Positions 1 through 8,370 of a stretch of DNA of 64,000 bases are shown piece after piece. The position numbers were made by a program, and so were the translations under genes. The DNA lies in assembly GCF_000744655.1 (NCBI RefSeq), contig NZ_JQMJ01000004.1, positions 186,001-250,000 on the forward strand, written 5' to 3'. Under the pieces are notes generated by a model. The model was given only the letters and a program-made list of their open reading frames with translations. It did no database searches and was not told the DNA's origin. The stretch's first letter is position 1. The number at the start of each line of letters is the position of its first letter. This DNA comes from Streptacidiphilus rugosus AM-16 (GTDB taxonomy: Bacteria > Actinomycetota > Actinomycetes > Streptomycetales > Streptomycetaceae).

Positions 1-955
1 GCAGCGGTTTGATGTCCATCTGCACCACCGAGGCCGCCCCCTGCCGCAGCACCGTGCCCAGACAGTCGGCGCCGGTGTCGCCACCGCCGACGATCGCGAC
101 GTGCCGCCCCTCGGCGCTCACCGCCGGGGCCGGGAGGTCGTCGCCTTGCTGGACCCGGTTGGCCTGGGTCAGGTACTCCATCGCCTGATGGATGCCGGCC
201 AGCTCGCGCCCCGGCACCGGCAGCTCGCGCGGCAGGGTCGCGCCGACCGCGACGACCAGGGCGTCGTGGCGGCGCAGCAGGTCCCCCGCGTCGACCTGCC
301 GGCCGACGGCCACGCCCGTCCGGAAGACGGTGCCCTCGGCGCGCAGCTGGGCCAGGCGCCGGTCCAGCAGCTGCTTCTCCATCTTGAAGCTGGGGATCCC
401 GTAGCGGAGCAGGCCGCCGGGGCGGTCGTCGCGCTCGTAGACGGCGACCTGGTGACCGGCCCTGGTCAGCTGCTGGGCGGCGGCGAGCCCGGCCGGCCCC
501 GAGCCCACCACGCCGACGCTGAAGCCGCTCAGCCGCGCGGGCGGCAGCGGGCGGATCCAGCCGTTCTCCCAGGCGCGTTCGACGATCGCCAGCTCGATGT
601 TCTTGATCGTCACGGGGTCCGCGTCGATCGACAGCACGCAGCCGCTCTCGCACGGGGCCGGGCACAGGAAGCCGGTGAACTCGGGGAAGTTGTTCGTGGC
701 GTGCAGCAGCTCGCTCGCCGCGGCCCAGTCGCCGAGCGCGACCCTGGCGTTCCAGTCCGGGATGAGGTTCCCCAGCGGACAGGCATGGTGGCAGAACGGG
801 ATGCCGCAGTCCATGCAGCGGCCGGCCTGCGGTTCGACGATCGGCAGCAGCGCGCCGGGCCGGTGCACCTCCCGCCAGTCCCCCAGGCGCTCGGCGACGG
901 AGCGCAGCGGCCAGCTGCGGCGCGGGGTGGTGAGAAAGCCCCATGGGTCGGCCAT
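1..955 (-). CDS. gltD: Glutamate synthase small (beta) subunit, 3' part outside window
   Basis: The product is the FAD/NADPH-binding subunit of glutamate synthase, which passes electrons from NADPH to the large subunit for glutamate formation. About 318 codons are present; the family is usually near 490 residues, so the 3' end lies beyond base 1. The N-terminus starts MADPWGFLTT. A cysteine cluster (C47, C50, C55, C59, in MDCGIPFCHHACP) and a second one (LCPAPCESGC) are the iron-sulfur ligands of the family. VVGSGPAGLAAA is the FAD dinucleotide fold and IVGGGDTGADC the NADPH fold. The start is the ATG at 955, with GGAG about 8 bases upstream. The large subunit gltB is not in the window and would be expected further along this strand or elsewhere. 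Confidence 0.95.
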   Translation of the reverse strand, partial: MADPWGFLTTPRRSWPLRSVAERLGDWREVHRPGALLPIVEPQAGRCMDCGIPFCHHACPLGNLIPDWNARVALGDWAAASELLHATNNFPEFTGFLCPAPCESGCVLSIDADPVTIKNIELAIVERAWENGWIRPLPPARLSGFSVGVVGSGPAGLAAAQQLTRAGHQVAVYERDDRPGGLLRYGIPSFKMEKQLLDRRLAQLRAEGTVFRTGVAVGRQVDAGDLLRRHDALVVAVGATLPRELPVPGRELAGIHQAMEYLTQANRVQQGDDLPAPAVSAEGRHVAIVGGGDTGADCLGTVLRQGAASVVQMDIKPL

Positions 956-1203
956 GGCGGGCTCCGTCGGATCGTCCGGGGGTTCGGTGGGGTCGGCTCG
1001 GGCCGTTGCCCCTGCGTCCACCATCCGCGCAGGCCACAGGGGTGTCAAACGCGCCACGCCGCGGCGCCGCGGACGGGCGGTGCAGCACGGACGGGGGCGC
1101 GACCGGCCTGTCGGGGCGGGGCGACTGCTCCGGTGGGGTGGACCGGGCGGCGACGCGCGGGTGGGCGGCGGGCCGGCGGCTGCGCCCGTGTTGACCTGGA
1201 GCC

Positions 1204-1995
1204 ATGCGCTTCTTGACGACTTCGGTGCTCGCGCTCGGACTCGCGGTCGGGTTGGGCCTGGCCGCCCCGGCGGGTGGCGCGGGGCGGCAGGTCGACGCCA
1301 CCGCGACGCGACCGCTTCCGCTCGCCGGGCGGACCGTGGTGCTGGACCCCGGCCACAACCCGGGCAACGCCGGCCACCGGGCGGAGATCAACGCGTTCGT
1401 CGACGTCGGCAACGGCCGCAAGCCGTGCAACACGACCGGCACCGCGACCGCCGACGGCTACCGCGAGGCCGATTTCACCCTGGACCTGGCCAGGCGGGTG
1501 CGGACGCTGCTGCTCGCCGAGGGGGCGCGCGTCGTGCTCACCCACGACGGCGACCGGCCGTGGGGCCCGTGCGTGACCGAGCGGGCCGCCATCGGCAACC
1601 GGGCCGGCGCCGACGCCCTGGTCGCGCTGCACGCCGACGGCGCGGCGGCGGCCGGGTACGGCTTCCACGTGATCCTTCCCGCCCTGGTCGTCGCGGGCGC
1701 GGCCGACACCCGGCCGATCGTGGGGCCCTCGCGCCGTCTCGGGCTGGCCCTGCGCGCCTCCTTCGCGGCGGCGACCGGTGAGCCGTACGCCACCTACCTC
1801 GGCGGCGGCAGCGGCCTGATGGTCAGGTCCGACCTGGGCGGTCTCAACCTGTCGAAGGTGCCCGCGGTCTTCGTCGAGTGCGGCAACATGCACAACACCG
1901 CCGACGCGGCCCGCCTCTCCGCCGCCGTCTGGCGCGAGGACGCGGCGCACGGCGTGGCGCTCGGCATCACCGCCTTCCTGACCGCAGGGACATGA
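1204..1995 (+). CDS. Secreted N-acetylmuramoyl-L-alanine amidase (Amidase_3 family)
   Basis: This 263-residue enzyme is predicted to cut the amide bond between N-acetylmuramic acid and the stem peptide of peptidoglycan outside the membrane. Residues 1-26 form a signal peptide with a hydrophobic core and a small-residue cleavage zone. The catalytic domain starts at about residue 42. The zinc ligands of the family are visible as H51 (VVLDPGHNPG), E88 (GYREADF) and H143 (ALHADG), and the second catalytic glutamate is E224 (VFVECGNM). There is no separate cell-wall-binding domain. The gene diverges from gltD across about 250 bases that presumably hold both promoters. A strong hairpin follows the stop, so the gene is probably transcribed alone. 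Confidence 0.9.
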   Translation: MRFLTTSVLALGLAVGLGLAAPAGGAGRQVDATATRPLPLAGRTVVLDPGHNPGNAGHRAEINAFVDVGNGRKPCNTTGTATADGYREADFTLDLARRVRTLLLAEGARVVLTHDGDRPWGPCVTERAAIGNRAGADALVALHADGAAAAGYGFHVILPALVVAGAADTRPIVGPSRRLGLALRASFAAATGEPYATYLGGGSGLMVRSDLGGLNLSKVPAVFVECGNMHNTADAARLSAAVWREDAAHGVALGITAFLTAGT

Positions 1996-2002
1996 CGCGC
2001 CC

Positions 2003-2030
2003 GGCCGGGCCGCCACGCGGCGGCCCGGCC
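2003..2030 (+). terminator. Hairpin terminator after the amidase
   Basis: A perfect 12-bp stem (2003-2014 with 2019-2030) closes a four-base ACGC loop, starting 8 bases after the amidase stop. No T-run follows, which is usual for actinomycete terminators. It separates the amidase from the lipoprotein gene only 22 bases further on. Confidence 0.75.
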
Positions 2031-2052
2031 CCGGATCGTGGAGACTGGACCC

Positions 2053-3012
2053 ATGCGTTCGGCACGGTCACCCCGGCGCCGCGCCGCAGCGGCGGCAGCG
2101 GCCGTGGTCGCGGGCGCGCTGATGGCCGTGGGCGGATGCTCCTCCGGCGGCAGCGCCGAGCCCTCGGCCGTGAGCAGCGCACTCAACGTGCAGCCGGGCA
2201 GCACGGCCGGAACGGGCGGTCCGGCGGGAACGGGCGGAACCGCAGGCGGCCTGCCGCGGCCCGCCCACGTGGTGGTCGTGGTCGAGGAGAACCACTCCTA
2301 CGCCGACATCATCGGCAGCGGCGACGCGCCCTACCTCAACGAGCTGGCCCACAGCGGCGCGTCCTTCACCGCCTCGTACGCGGTCACGCACCCCAGCCAG
2401 CCGAACTACCTGGCGCTCTTCTCCGGTTCGACGCAGGGCATCACCGACGACTCCTGCCCGCACACCTTCACCGGGCCCTCGCTCGCCTCCGAACTCGTGG
2501 CGGCCGGGCACTCCTTCGCGGGTTACTCCGAGTCGCTGCCGTCCCCTCTCTTCCTCGGCTGCACGGCGGGCGACTACGCCCGCAGGCACAACCCCTGGGT
2601 GAACTTCTCCAACCTGCCCACCGCCGACAACCGCGCGTTCTCCGACTTCCCCACCGACCCGAGCGGCTACGCCTCGCTGCCGACCCTCTCGTTCGTGATC
2701 CCGAACGTGCAGCACGACATGCACGACGGATCGGTGCGTGAGGGCGACGACTGGCTCCGCACCCACCTCGACGCGTACGCCTCATGGGCGCGGACGCACA
2801 ACAGCCTGCTGGTGGTCACCTGGGACGAGGACGACAACTCCGCCTCGAACCAGATCCCGACCCTGGTCACCGGCGCGAACGTGCGCCCCGGCAGCTACGC
2901 CGAACCCGTGGACCACTACCGGCTTCTGCGCACGCTGCTGGCCCTGTACGCGCTGCCGCCGATCGGCCAGAGCGCCGACCGGGCCCCGATCACGGACGTC
3001 TGGCAGCACTGA
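2053..3012 (+). CDS. Lipoprotein phosphoesterase (acid phosphatase-like, phosphoesterase family)
   Basis: The 319-residue product resembles secreted acid phosphatases/phosphoesterases of the alkaline-phosphatase superfamily. The core begins HVVVVVEENHSYADIIG, where EENHSY is the typical metal-binding start of the family. THPSQPNYLALFSG and VVTWDEDD supply the nucleophile region and a late acidic metal site. The N-terminus is arginine-rich, then hydrophobic, and ends in VGGC at about residue 29, a lipobox-like signal, so the enzyme is probably anchored to the outer face of the membrane. I chose the ATG at 2053; an in-frame GTG at 2038 would only add five residues before the signal peptide. The substrate is unknown. 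Confidence 0.85.
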   Translation: MRSARSPRRRAAAAAAAVVAGALMAVGGCSSGGSAEPSAVSSALNVQPGSTAGTGGPAGTGGTAGGLPRPAHVVVVVEENHSYADIIGSGDAPYLNELAHSGASFTASYAVTHPSQPNYLALFSGSTQGITDDSCPHTFTGPSLASELVAAGHSFAGYSESLPSPLFLGCTAGDYARRHNPWVNFSNLPTADNRAFSDFPTDPSGYASLPTLSFVIPNVQHDMHDGSVREGDDWLRTHLDAYASWARTHNSLLVVTWDEDDNSASNQIPTLVTGANVRPGSYAEPVDHYRLLRTLLALYALPPIGQSADRAPITDVWQH

Positions 3013-3030
3013 CGATACGGCCGGGAGTGA

Positions 3031-3603
3031 TCACGGGGTTCCGGGTCCCGCGGGGGCCCGCTCCCCGCGCGAGGCCGCGCCCGCCGCGAAACGCTCGGTG
3101 TCCGCGTTCAGTTCGGCCCTCGTCGACGTGACGACCCGCACCTCACCGCCGTCGCGGGCGTCGAGCGCGGCGCGGATCCGCTCCGCCCGCAGCGGGCCCA
3201 TGAGCGGGAGCAGGTCCGCCGGCTGCGCCCACACCGCCTCGACGACCTCCTCCGGCTGCAGGGTCACGCCGGTGCCCGCGGGCACGGTGCCCATGTCGAA
3301 GACCAGTTGGCTGCCGGGCATCTGCGTCGGCGTCGTACCGTCGCCGGTGATCCAGGAGACCACGAGCAGACGGCCTGCGGGCAGGACCAGACCGACCTCC
3401 TCCTGGAGTTCGCGCTCCGCGGCCCGTGCCGGGCTCTCGTCGGCCTCCACGACGCCGCCGGGCGGCCCGTAGTGGGCCCGGTTGTGGCATCTCACCAGCA
3501 GGACCCGCCCGGCCGTGTCCGTCACCAGGGCACTCGCGGCGGAGAAGGCGCGGGGCAGGCCGGCCAGGAACGCGGCGTGCTCGTCCGGGGTGTGCTGCTG
3601 CAT
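3031..3603 (-). CDS. Nudix hydrolase
   Basis: This 190-residue protein contains a complete Nudix box, GGVVEADESPARAAERELQ followed directly by EEVG, matching G-x5-E-x7-RE-x2-EE-x-G. Nudix enzymes hydrolyse a nucleoside diphosphate linked to another group, using Mg2+ held by the box glutamates. The start at 3603 (MQQHTPDEHAAF) is supported by AGGAG about 8 bases upstream; the frame stays open much further upstream, but without Nudix-like sequence. The gene converges on the phosphoesterase gene with an 18-base gap. The exact substrate cannot be read from the sequence. Confidence 0.9.
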   Translation of the reverse strand: MQQHTPDEHAAFLAGLPRAFSAASALVTDTAGRVLLVRCHNRAHYGPPGGVVEADESPARAAERELQEEVGLVLPAGRLLVVSWITGDGTTPTQMPGSQLVFDMGTVPAGTGVTLQPEEVVEAVWAQPADLLPLMGPLRAERIRAALDARDGGEVRVVTSTRAELNADTERFAAGAASRGERAPAGPGTP

Positions 3604-3701
3604 CAGGACTCCTGTCGGGTCGGTACCGGACCTGCTGCGAGTGTGACCGCGGCGGAGCCCCGATGGGGCGGTGATGTCACCGCCGTGCGACCCTGACCCG
3701 C

Positions 3702-3932
3702 ATGAGAAGACTGCCGCGCTGGGCGGCCGTGAGCGCGTGGTGGGTGCCGACCTGGTGCGCGGCGGTGGCCGTGGGCCACTTCTGCATACCCCAGACCTGG
3801 GGAGACTCCCTCGCCACCGGCATGGCGGAAATCCCGCTCTGGGTGGGCCTCGGGATCGCCGGCCACCGCCGGGCCGAGCGCCGGGCATCGACCCGTTCCG
3901 CTCCCGCGGTGGACCCACAGCCGGGCAGCTAG
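3702..3932 (+). CDS. Small hypothetical membrane protein
   Basis: A 76-residue product with a tryptophan-rich hydrophobic segment (residues about 6-27, containing WWVPTWCAAVAV), a second hydrophobic stretch (about 43-54) and a charged arginine-rich tail. I do not recognise a family. It overlaps the end of the convergent small gene on the other strand by four bases. The upstream bases show no convincing ribosome binding site, so it may be spurious. Confidence 0.45.
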   Translation: MRRLPRWAAVSAWWVPTWCAAVAVGHFCIPQTWGDSLATGMAEIPLWVGLGIAGHRRAERRASTRSAPAVDPQPGS

Positions 3933-4141
3933 TGGCTTGTCCATGCGTTGCCGAAAGGGCCGGGCCAGGGACGCTCGCCGGCCTCGCAGTGGTAGCAACG
4001 CGCCACAGTGCCGTCGTGGTTGTACCACTCGTGGGCTCCACAGTCCTTGCCCCCCTTCTTGGCGAGCCCTCGCTCGACGAGGACCCACGGCAGGTGCCTG
4101 CGCAGACGGGTACGCCACCGATACCTACCGGTCCGAGTCAT
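3929..4141 (-). CDS. Small conserved hypothetical protein with CxxHx2xC-like motif
   Basis: A 70-residue basic protein. The C-terminal half reads HEWYNHDGTVARCYHC, then EAGERPW, a pattern I associate with short uncharacterised streptomycete proteins. Cys and His residues there could bind a metal, but this is inference. There are no membrane segments. It stands alone and converges with the preceding small gene. Confidence 0.6.
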   Translation of the reverse strand: MTRTGRYRWRTRLRRHLPWVLVERGLAKKGGKDCGAHEWYNHDGTVARCYHCEAGERPWPGPFGNAWTSH

Positions 4142-4177
4142 CCCGAGAGGCTAACGCGATCCGGCCCACCCCGGAGA

Positions 4178-4351
4178 TCATTTACCGGGGCAAAGATCTG
4201 GACCGAGCCACCGGTGCGCTGTCGACCACATCGCCAGGAAGACGAGTTCAGCGACCACGCCGCACTCGTCTGCCGGAAGTCGTCGCCGATTGAACCGCGG
4301 GGTGTCCTGGGTGACGACCTCCGACTTGCCCCATGTGAGCTCCTGGAGCAC
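4178..4351 (-). pseudogene. Possible gene remnant or very small ORF
   Basis: A 57-codon frame from a GTG at 4351 reads protein-like sequence (LTWGKSEVVTQDTPRFNRRR, later VAELVFLAMWSTAHRW) with a normal amphipathic pattern, but a lower share of G/C in third positions than its neighbours. The open frame extends only slightly upstream before an in-frame TAA. It could be the degenerate 3' end of a lost gene. The rest of 4142-4421 shows nothing else. Confidence 0.3.
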
Positions 4352-4421
4352 CAGCGCCTCATCGCCGGGGAGGCCACGGGCAAGGGGGCGGACCCCGTTT
4401 CTCCGGGGTTAGCGTGGAGGC

Positions 4422-4763
4422 ATGAGCATCGACCTGTTCGCGGGGATTCGCGTCCGTGACTACGTCGCGGCGAGGACCTGGTACACCCGCGTGCTGGGCG
4501 CGGAGCCCGACTTCTGCCCGAACGACACCGAGGCCGTCTGGAGGCTGGACGACCACCGGTTCCTCTACATCCAGGAGGACGTCGAGCATCCCGGCCACGC
4601 CCTCCACACCGTCCTCGTGGACGACCTCGACGCCCGCGTCGCCGCGATCGCGGCACAGGGTCCGACGCCGGTGCTGCGCGAGGAGTACCCGAACGGCGCG
4701 CGCAAGGTCGTCTACCGCGACGCCGACGGGAACGAGCTGGGCTTCGGCGAGGTCCCGGCGTAG
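4422..4763 (+). CDS. VOC (glyoxalase/bleomycin-resistance fold) protein
   Basis: A 113-residue single-domain VOC protein. The pattern is typical: IRVRDYVAARTWYTRVLGAEPDF (beta-alpha start), a central HPGHALHTVLVDDLDARVAAI and the closing VVYRDADGNELGFGEV, where the glutamate of DGNELGF is a usual metal ligand. Members bind a metal and act as isomerases, dioxygenases or drug-binding proteins, so the reaction is open. The gene stands alone, between a gene-poor stretch and a secreted-protein gene. Confidence 0.85.
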   Translation: MSIDLFAGIRVRDYVAARTWYTRVLGAEPDFCPNDTEAVWRLDDHRFLYIQEDVEHPGHALHTVLVDDLDARVAAIAAQGPTPVLREEYPNGARKVVYRDADGNELGFGEVPA

Positions 4764-4888
4764 CCGACCGGACGCCCTTTCGCCTGTGCGGGTGAACACG
4801 GCGGACGCCGTCGAGGAGGGGACAGGTCCGAGGTCCGGGGCCGGACAGACTGTCCTCACCGTCCCCGCACCCCCCGAGGTCCCGCACC

Positions 4889-5488
4889 ATGCGCAAGCGC
4901 ACCCCACGCCCGGCCCGTACCGCCCGGACCGCCCTGGCAGCCGCCGTCCTGTGCGCGGCGGGTCTGACGGTCGCCGCCGGGTCCGCCACCGCGCGGGCCC
5001 AGGCGCCCGGGATGGTCTGCATGTTCGACGCGCCCTCCGGTGCGGGCAACCTCGGGCACGTCGGCTGGGGCTTCCGCGGGGGCGACGGCGTCGCCTGGAC
5101 CTTCGGCGCCACCGAAAACCCCGGCGGCGCCTGGACCGTCCCGCCGAGCAGCGACCCGGCCGCCACCGGCAGTTGGATCGGGCACGGCGGCTGGGACCAG
5201 ATGCTGGCCGCCTTCCGCGCAGGCCGGTCCGACCACGGCCCCGGCTACTACACGCGCTACCGCTGCGACGCGACCGCGGACAGCTCTCCGGACGCCGCCA
5301 CCCGCCAGGCGGCCACCGAGGCGACCAACGGCTACGTCCTGACCGACAACAACTGCCTCACCAAGTCGGTCGACATCTTCAAGGCCTACAGCACCGCCTT
5401 CGCCTCCTACTCCAATGGCGCGTGGCAGGTCCCCAACCGCTACTTCGCCGACCTTCCCTCCACCTGGACCCCCTCCGCCGGCCTGTGA
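4889..5488 (+). CDS. Secreted protein, possible papain-like (permuted) hydrolase
   Basis: A 199-residue protein with an arginine-rich start, a hydrophobic core and a cleavage zone around residue 37 (SATARAQA). The mature part contains GHVGWGF (H57), ATENPGG (E76) and NNCLTKSVDIF (C156). The order His then Cys, with the Cys at the start of a helix, is the arrangement of circularly permuted NlpC/P60-like enzymes; this assignment is inference. Paired cysteines at 44 and 126 could form a disulfide after secretion. The 3' end overlaps the convergent kinase-like gene by 49 bases, which is unusual for two real genes, though both frames look coding. Confidence 0.7.
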   Translation: MRKRTPRPARTARTALAAAVLCAAGLTVAAGSATARAQAPGMVCMFDAPSGAGNLGHVGWGFRGGDGVAWTFGATENPGGAWTVPPSSDPAATGSWIGHGGWDQMLAAFRAGRSDHGPGYYTRYRCDATADSSPDAATRQAATEATNGYVLTDNNCLTKSVDIFKAYSTAFASYSNGAWQVPNRYFADLPSTWTPSAGL

Positions 5489-6531
5489 AGCTCGTCGACG
5501 CGAAGCGGATACGGGGTCTGCCTGCTCCGGGTCTGGAACGCGCGGTTGAACTCGGACATCGCGGCGGCGACGGGCGCGTTCCGCGCGAGTACGGCGGCCA
5601 CTCCGTCGGGGACGCGCTCGGGGCGTCTGCCGTCGGCGTAGGAGCGCACCAGCGCGGCGCGGCCCTCGCGGTCCGCCCTCCGGAACCCGAACAGCGCGGT
5701 GACCAGCCAGTTCACCAGGTAGGTGGCGGTGTAGCACCGGTCGTACGTCTGGTTCAGTTCGAAGAACTCGGCGTCCTGCGGCGACAGGTCGAACCGCCGG
5801 GAGAGGGCGAGGCCGAAGTCGCCGAAGTAGAGGCGGCGGCCGTCGGTCAGGATGTTCTCGAAGTGCGCGTCGAAGTGCAGCAGTCCGCGGCTGTTCATGA
5901 ATGAGGTGCCGGCGGCCAGTTCCCGCTCGACCATGGCGCAGGCCAGGTCGATGGCTTGGTCGCCCGCCTCGACCTGGGTGCCCAGCCACTGGTGCAGGTT
6001 CTGCGGGATGTACTCCAGGAACAGCGCGATACTCGCGGAGGACGAGCCGAGGGCCTCGATCCGGCGGCGCACCGACGGGCTGCCCTCCCAGTAGGCGACG
6101 GCCCGGTCGATGTCGGCCAGCTCCTCGGGCAGGGGCGCCGAGTCCGGCAGCACCCGCCAGTGGTACATCAGGGGAAAGCCCTCGTACTCGGCCGAGAGCA
6201 CCCAGTTCGTCGTCATGGAGTGGGCGGCGAGCTCTCGCCAGGCCCCGAAGCCAGGTCCGCCGAGCAGGCCGACGCCGTACTGGCAGAACAGCGGCACGTC
6301 GAACAGGTTCGCCGTGGACCGGACGTGCTCGGGCCGCCGCTCGAGATCGGTGAGCGGCACCCGCTTCACGAAGACCGGCGTGCCGGCCACCTCCAGCAGG
6401 GCCGACGTGCCGCCGAGGCCGGATCCGATCGGCGCGGCCGCGTCCAGCAGTTCACCGAGGGCGCGATCGCTGTGCAGGTCGAGGGCGGTGGAGACGGCGG
6501 CATGAGCGGCGAGCCGTGAACGGTGTGACAT
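5440..6531 (-). CDS. Protein-kinase-like (Hanks-type fold) protein
   Basis: A 363-residue cytoplasmic protein with kinase landmarks in order: VFVKRV with the ATP-binding lysine (K56), an acidic helix residue (E100), the catalytic loop HFDAHFENI (D221, N226) and the metal-binding DFG at 238-240. The catalytic loop has a His-x-Asp pattern like aminoglycoside and choline kinases as well as protein kinases, so the substrate could be a small molecule. No transmembrane or sensor domain is present. The start at 6531 (MSHRSRLAAH) marks where recognisable sequence begins; the frame extends upstream without it. The C-terminus overlaps the end of the secreted-protein gene. Confidence 0.75.
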   Translation of the reverse strand: MSHRSRLAAHAAVSTALDLHSDRALGELLDAAAPIGSGLGGTSALLEVAGTPVFVKRVPLTDLERRPEHVRSTANLFDVPLFCQYGVGLLGGPGFGAWRELAAHSMTTNWVLSAEYEGFPLMYHWRVLPDSAPLPEELADIDRAVAYWEGSPSVRRRIEALGSSSASIALFLEYIPQNLHQWLGTQVEAGDQAIDLACAMVERELAAGTSFMNSRGLLHFDAHFENILTDGRRLYFGDFGLALSRRFDLSPQDAEFFELNQTYDRCYTATYLVNWLVTALFGFRRADREGRAALVRSYADGRRPERVPDGVAAVLARNAPVAAAMSEFNRAFQTRSRQTPYPLRVDELHRPAEGVQVEGRSAK

Positions 6532-6640
6532 GTCCGGGTAGGTCACTGCGGGCTCCACGGCGGCACAGACCTCTGTTCCTCGACGGCCGTCCAGCGACGG
6601 AGTTCCTGAGCATCCCCTGACACGGCACCCTACGTGACGA

Positions 6641-7372
6641 TCACCGCCGCCGCTCCGGTGCGCCGTCCGAGCGGGACGGCGGTGCGCCGCCGTCGCCGGG
6701 GACGACCAGGCCGTGCTCGTAGGCCAGCACCACGGCCTGGGCACGGTCGCGCAGGGAGAGCTTGGTGAAGATGCGGGTCACATGGGTCTTGACCGTGGCT
6801 TCGCTCAGGGTCAGGGCCGTGGCGAGCTCGGCGTTGGACAGCCCGCGCCCGACCAGGGTCAGGACCTCGACCTCACGCGGCGTCAGTGCGCCGAGCTCCC
6901 TCGGGGTCGAGGAGATGGAGTTCCGCGTGCGGTCCTGGGCGGTGAAGCGTTCGACCAGACGGCGGGTGATGGACGGGGCGAGCAACGCGTCGCCGGTGTC
7001 GACCAGGCGGACCGCGGCGGCGAGGTGGTCCGCCGTCACGTCCTTGAGCAGGAAGCCGCTGGCGCCGGCGGCGAGGGCGGCGTAGACGTAGCGGTCCAGG
7101 TCGAAGGTGGTGAGCATCAGCACCCGGCAGGACGGGTCCGCGGCCAGCACCTGACGGGCGGCCTCCAGGCCGTCCAGGTTGGGCATCCGGATGTCCATCA
7201 GGACCACGTCGGGCCTCAGTCGGCGTGCCAGGGCGACGGCTTCGACGCCGTCGGACGCCTCGCCGACCACGTCGATGCCGCGGCTGGTGAGGATGAGCCG
7301 GAAGCCGGTGCGGATCAGTTCCTGGTCGTCGGCGATGACCACACGCGGCGCGGCGGGGGCGGCGGAGCTCAC
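6641..7372 (-). CDS. Two-component response regulator, NarL/LuxR type
   Basis: A 243-residue regulator. The receiver domain (about 10-125) shows the acidic pair D15-D16 (IADDQ), the phosphorylated aspartate D60 (VVLMDIRMPNLDG) and the lysine of FLLKDV. The C-terminal LuxR-type helix-turn-helix runs through LTPREVEVLTLVGRGLSNAE, then LSEATVKTHVTRIF. It starts with a GTG inside the kinase stop codon (GTGA overlap), so the two are translationally coupled. It should be phosphorylated by the kinase encoded just upstream and bind DNA as a dimer. No obvious target gene sits beside it. Confidence 0.93.
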   Translation of the reverse strand: MSSAAPAAPRVVIADDQELIRTGFRLILTSRGIDVVGEASDGVEAVALARRLRPDVVLMDIRMPNLDGLEAARQVLAADPSCRVLMLTTFDLDRYVYAALAAGASGFLLKDVTADHLAAAVRLVDTGDALLAPSITRRLVERFTAQDRTRNSISSTPRELGALTPREVEVLTLVGRGLSNAELATALTLSEATVKTHVTRIFTKLSLRDRAQAVVLAYEHGLVVPGDGGAPPSRSDGAPERRR

Positions 7373-8295
7373 GGGCGCTCCAGGGGGATCCGGGCGCGGA
7401 CCCGGTAACCGCCGCCGAGCCTGCGCCGGGCGTCCAGGTCGCCGCCGTAGACGGCGACCCGTTCGCGCAGGCCGATCAGTCCACGGCCGGCGCCTCGCGT
7501 CGGCCGCGGAGGCGGTGCGCCGCCGGACAGCACGCTGGAACCGGTGTTGAGCACCTCCACCCTGAGCGAGTGGTCCGCGTAGCGCACGGTCACCTCCGCC
7601 TTGCCGCCGTCGCCGTGGCGCAGGGCGTTGGTCAGCGCTTCCTGGACGATGCGATAGGCGGTCACGTCGACCCCGGCCGGGAGCGGGCGTGGCTCTCCCA
7701 GGACGCGGACCTCCACCGGGAGCCCGGCGAAGGAGATCCGGTCGACGAGCGATCCGAGCCGGTCCATCCCCGGCTGTGGTTCGAGCCCCGCCGACGACGC
7801 TCCGGCCCCTGAGCCGATCTGCGAGCCGGGCCCGAAGCCGGTCGCGGCCTCGGGCTCGGCGTCGGCTTCCGAGCCGTCCTGGGCCGGGGCCAGCAGGCCC
7901 AGCAGGTGGCGCAGTTCGGTCATCGTGGTGCGTCCCGCGCCCTCCACCGCCTGCAGCGCCGTGGCCGCCTCGTCCGGCATCGTGGTCAGCACCTCGCGGG
8001 CCGCGGTCGCCGAGACGACCATCAGGCTGACGTTGTGGCTGACGATGTCGTGCAGCTCGCGGGCGATCCTGGCGCGCTCGGCCTCGACGGCGGACTGCGC
8101 GGCGATCGCGCGTTCGCGCTCCAGCAGCCAGCCCCGCTCCCCCAGGGTGGCACGGTGCGACCGCCGTTGCCTGCGCAGCGCCAGCGCCAGCCACCCCGCC
8201 ACGGCGACCGTCGCCGCCAGCGCCGCCGTCAGCGCGGCGTCCTCCGTTCCCCACACCGCTCCACCCTCGCAGAGGAGACCCGCGCGGCGCATCAT
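7369..8295 (-). CDS. Sensor histidine kinase, HisKA_3 type
   Basis: A 308-residue kinase. One or two short hydrophobic segments (about 20-40) make a minimal membrane anchor with no large extracellular sensor. The phosphoacceptor is H82 in RIARELHDIVSHNVS, typical of the HisKA_3 group paired with NarL-type regulators. The HATPase domain shows QEALTNALRHG (N box) and GRGLIGLRERV (G box). Relatives of the DesK type usually have four or more membrane helices, so this one is short at the N-terminus. The start codon is uncertain; a GTG at codon 14 is an alternative. It overlaps the regulator gene by four bases. Confidence 0.92.
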   Translation of the reverse strand: MMRRAGLLCEGGAVWGTEDAALTAALAATVAVAGWLALALRRQRRSHRATLGERGWLLERERAIAAQSAVEAERARIARELHDIVSHNVSLMVVSATAAREVLTTMPDEAATALQAVEGAGRTTMTELRHLLGLLAPAQDGSEADAEPEAATGFGPGSQIGSGAGASSAGLEPQPGMDRLGSLVDRISFAGLPVEVRVLGEPRPLPAGVDVTAYRIVQEALTNALRHGDGGKAEVTVRYADHSLRVEVLNTGSSVLSGGAPPPRPTRGAGRGLIGLRERVAVYGGDLDARRRLGGGYRVRARIPLERP

Positions 8296-8370
8296 CCGGC
8301 GGGTCTACCCGCTACCTCCCCGGTATGACGCGACCGCGTGGCCGGGGCCGCGTGCTCCGAAGGCGTGGCG

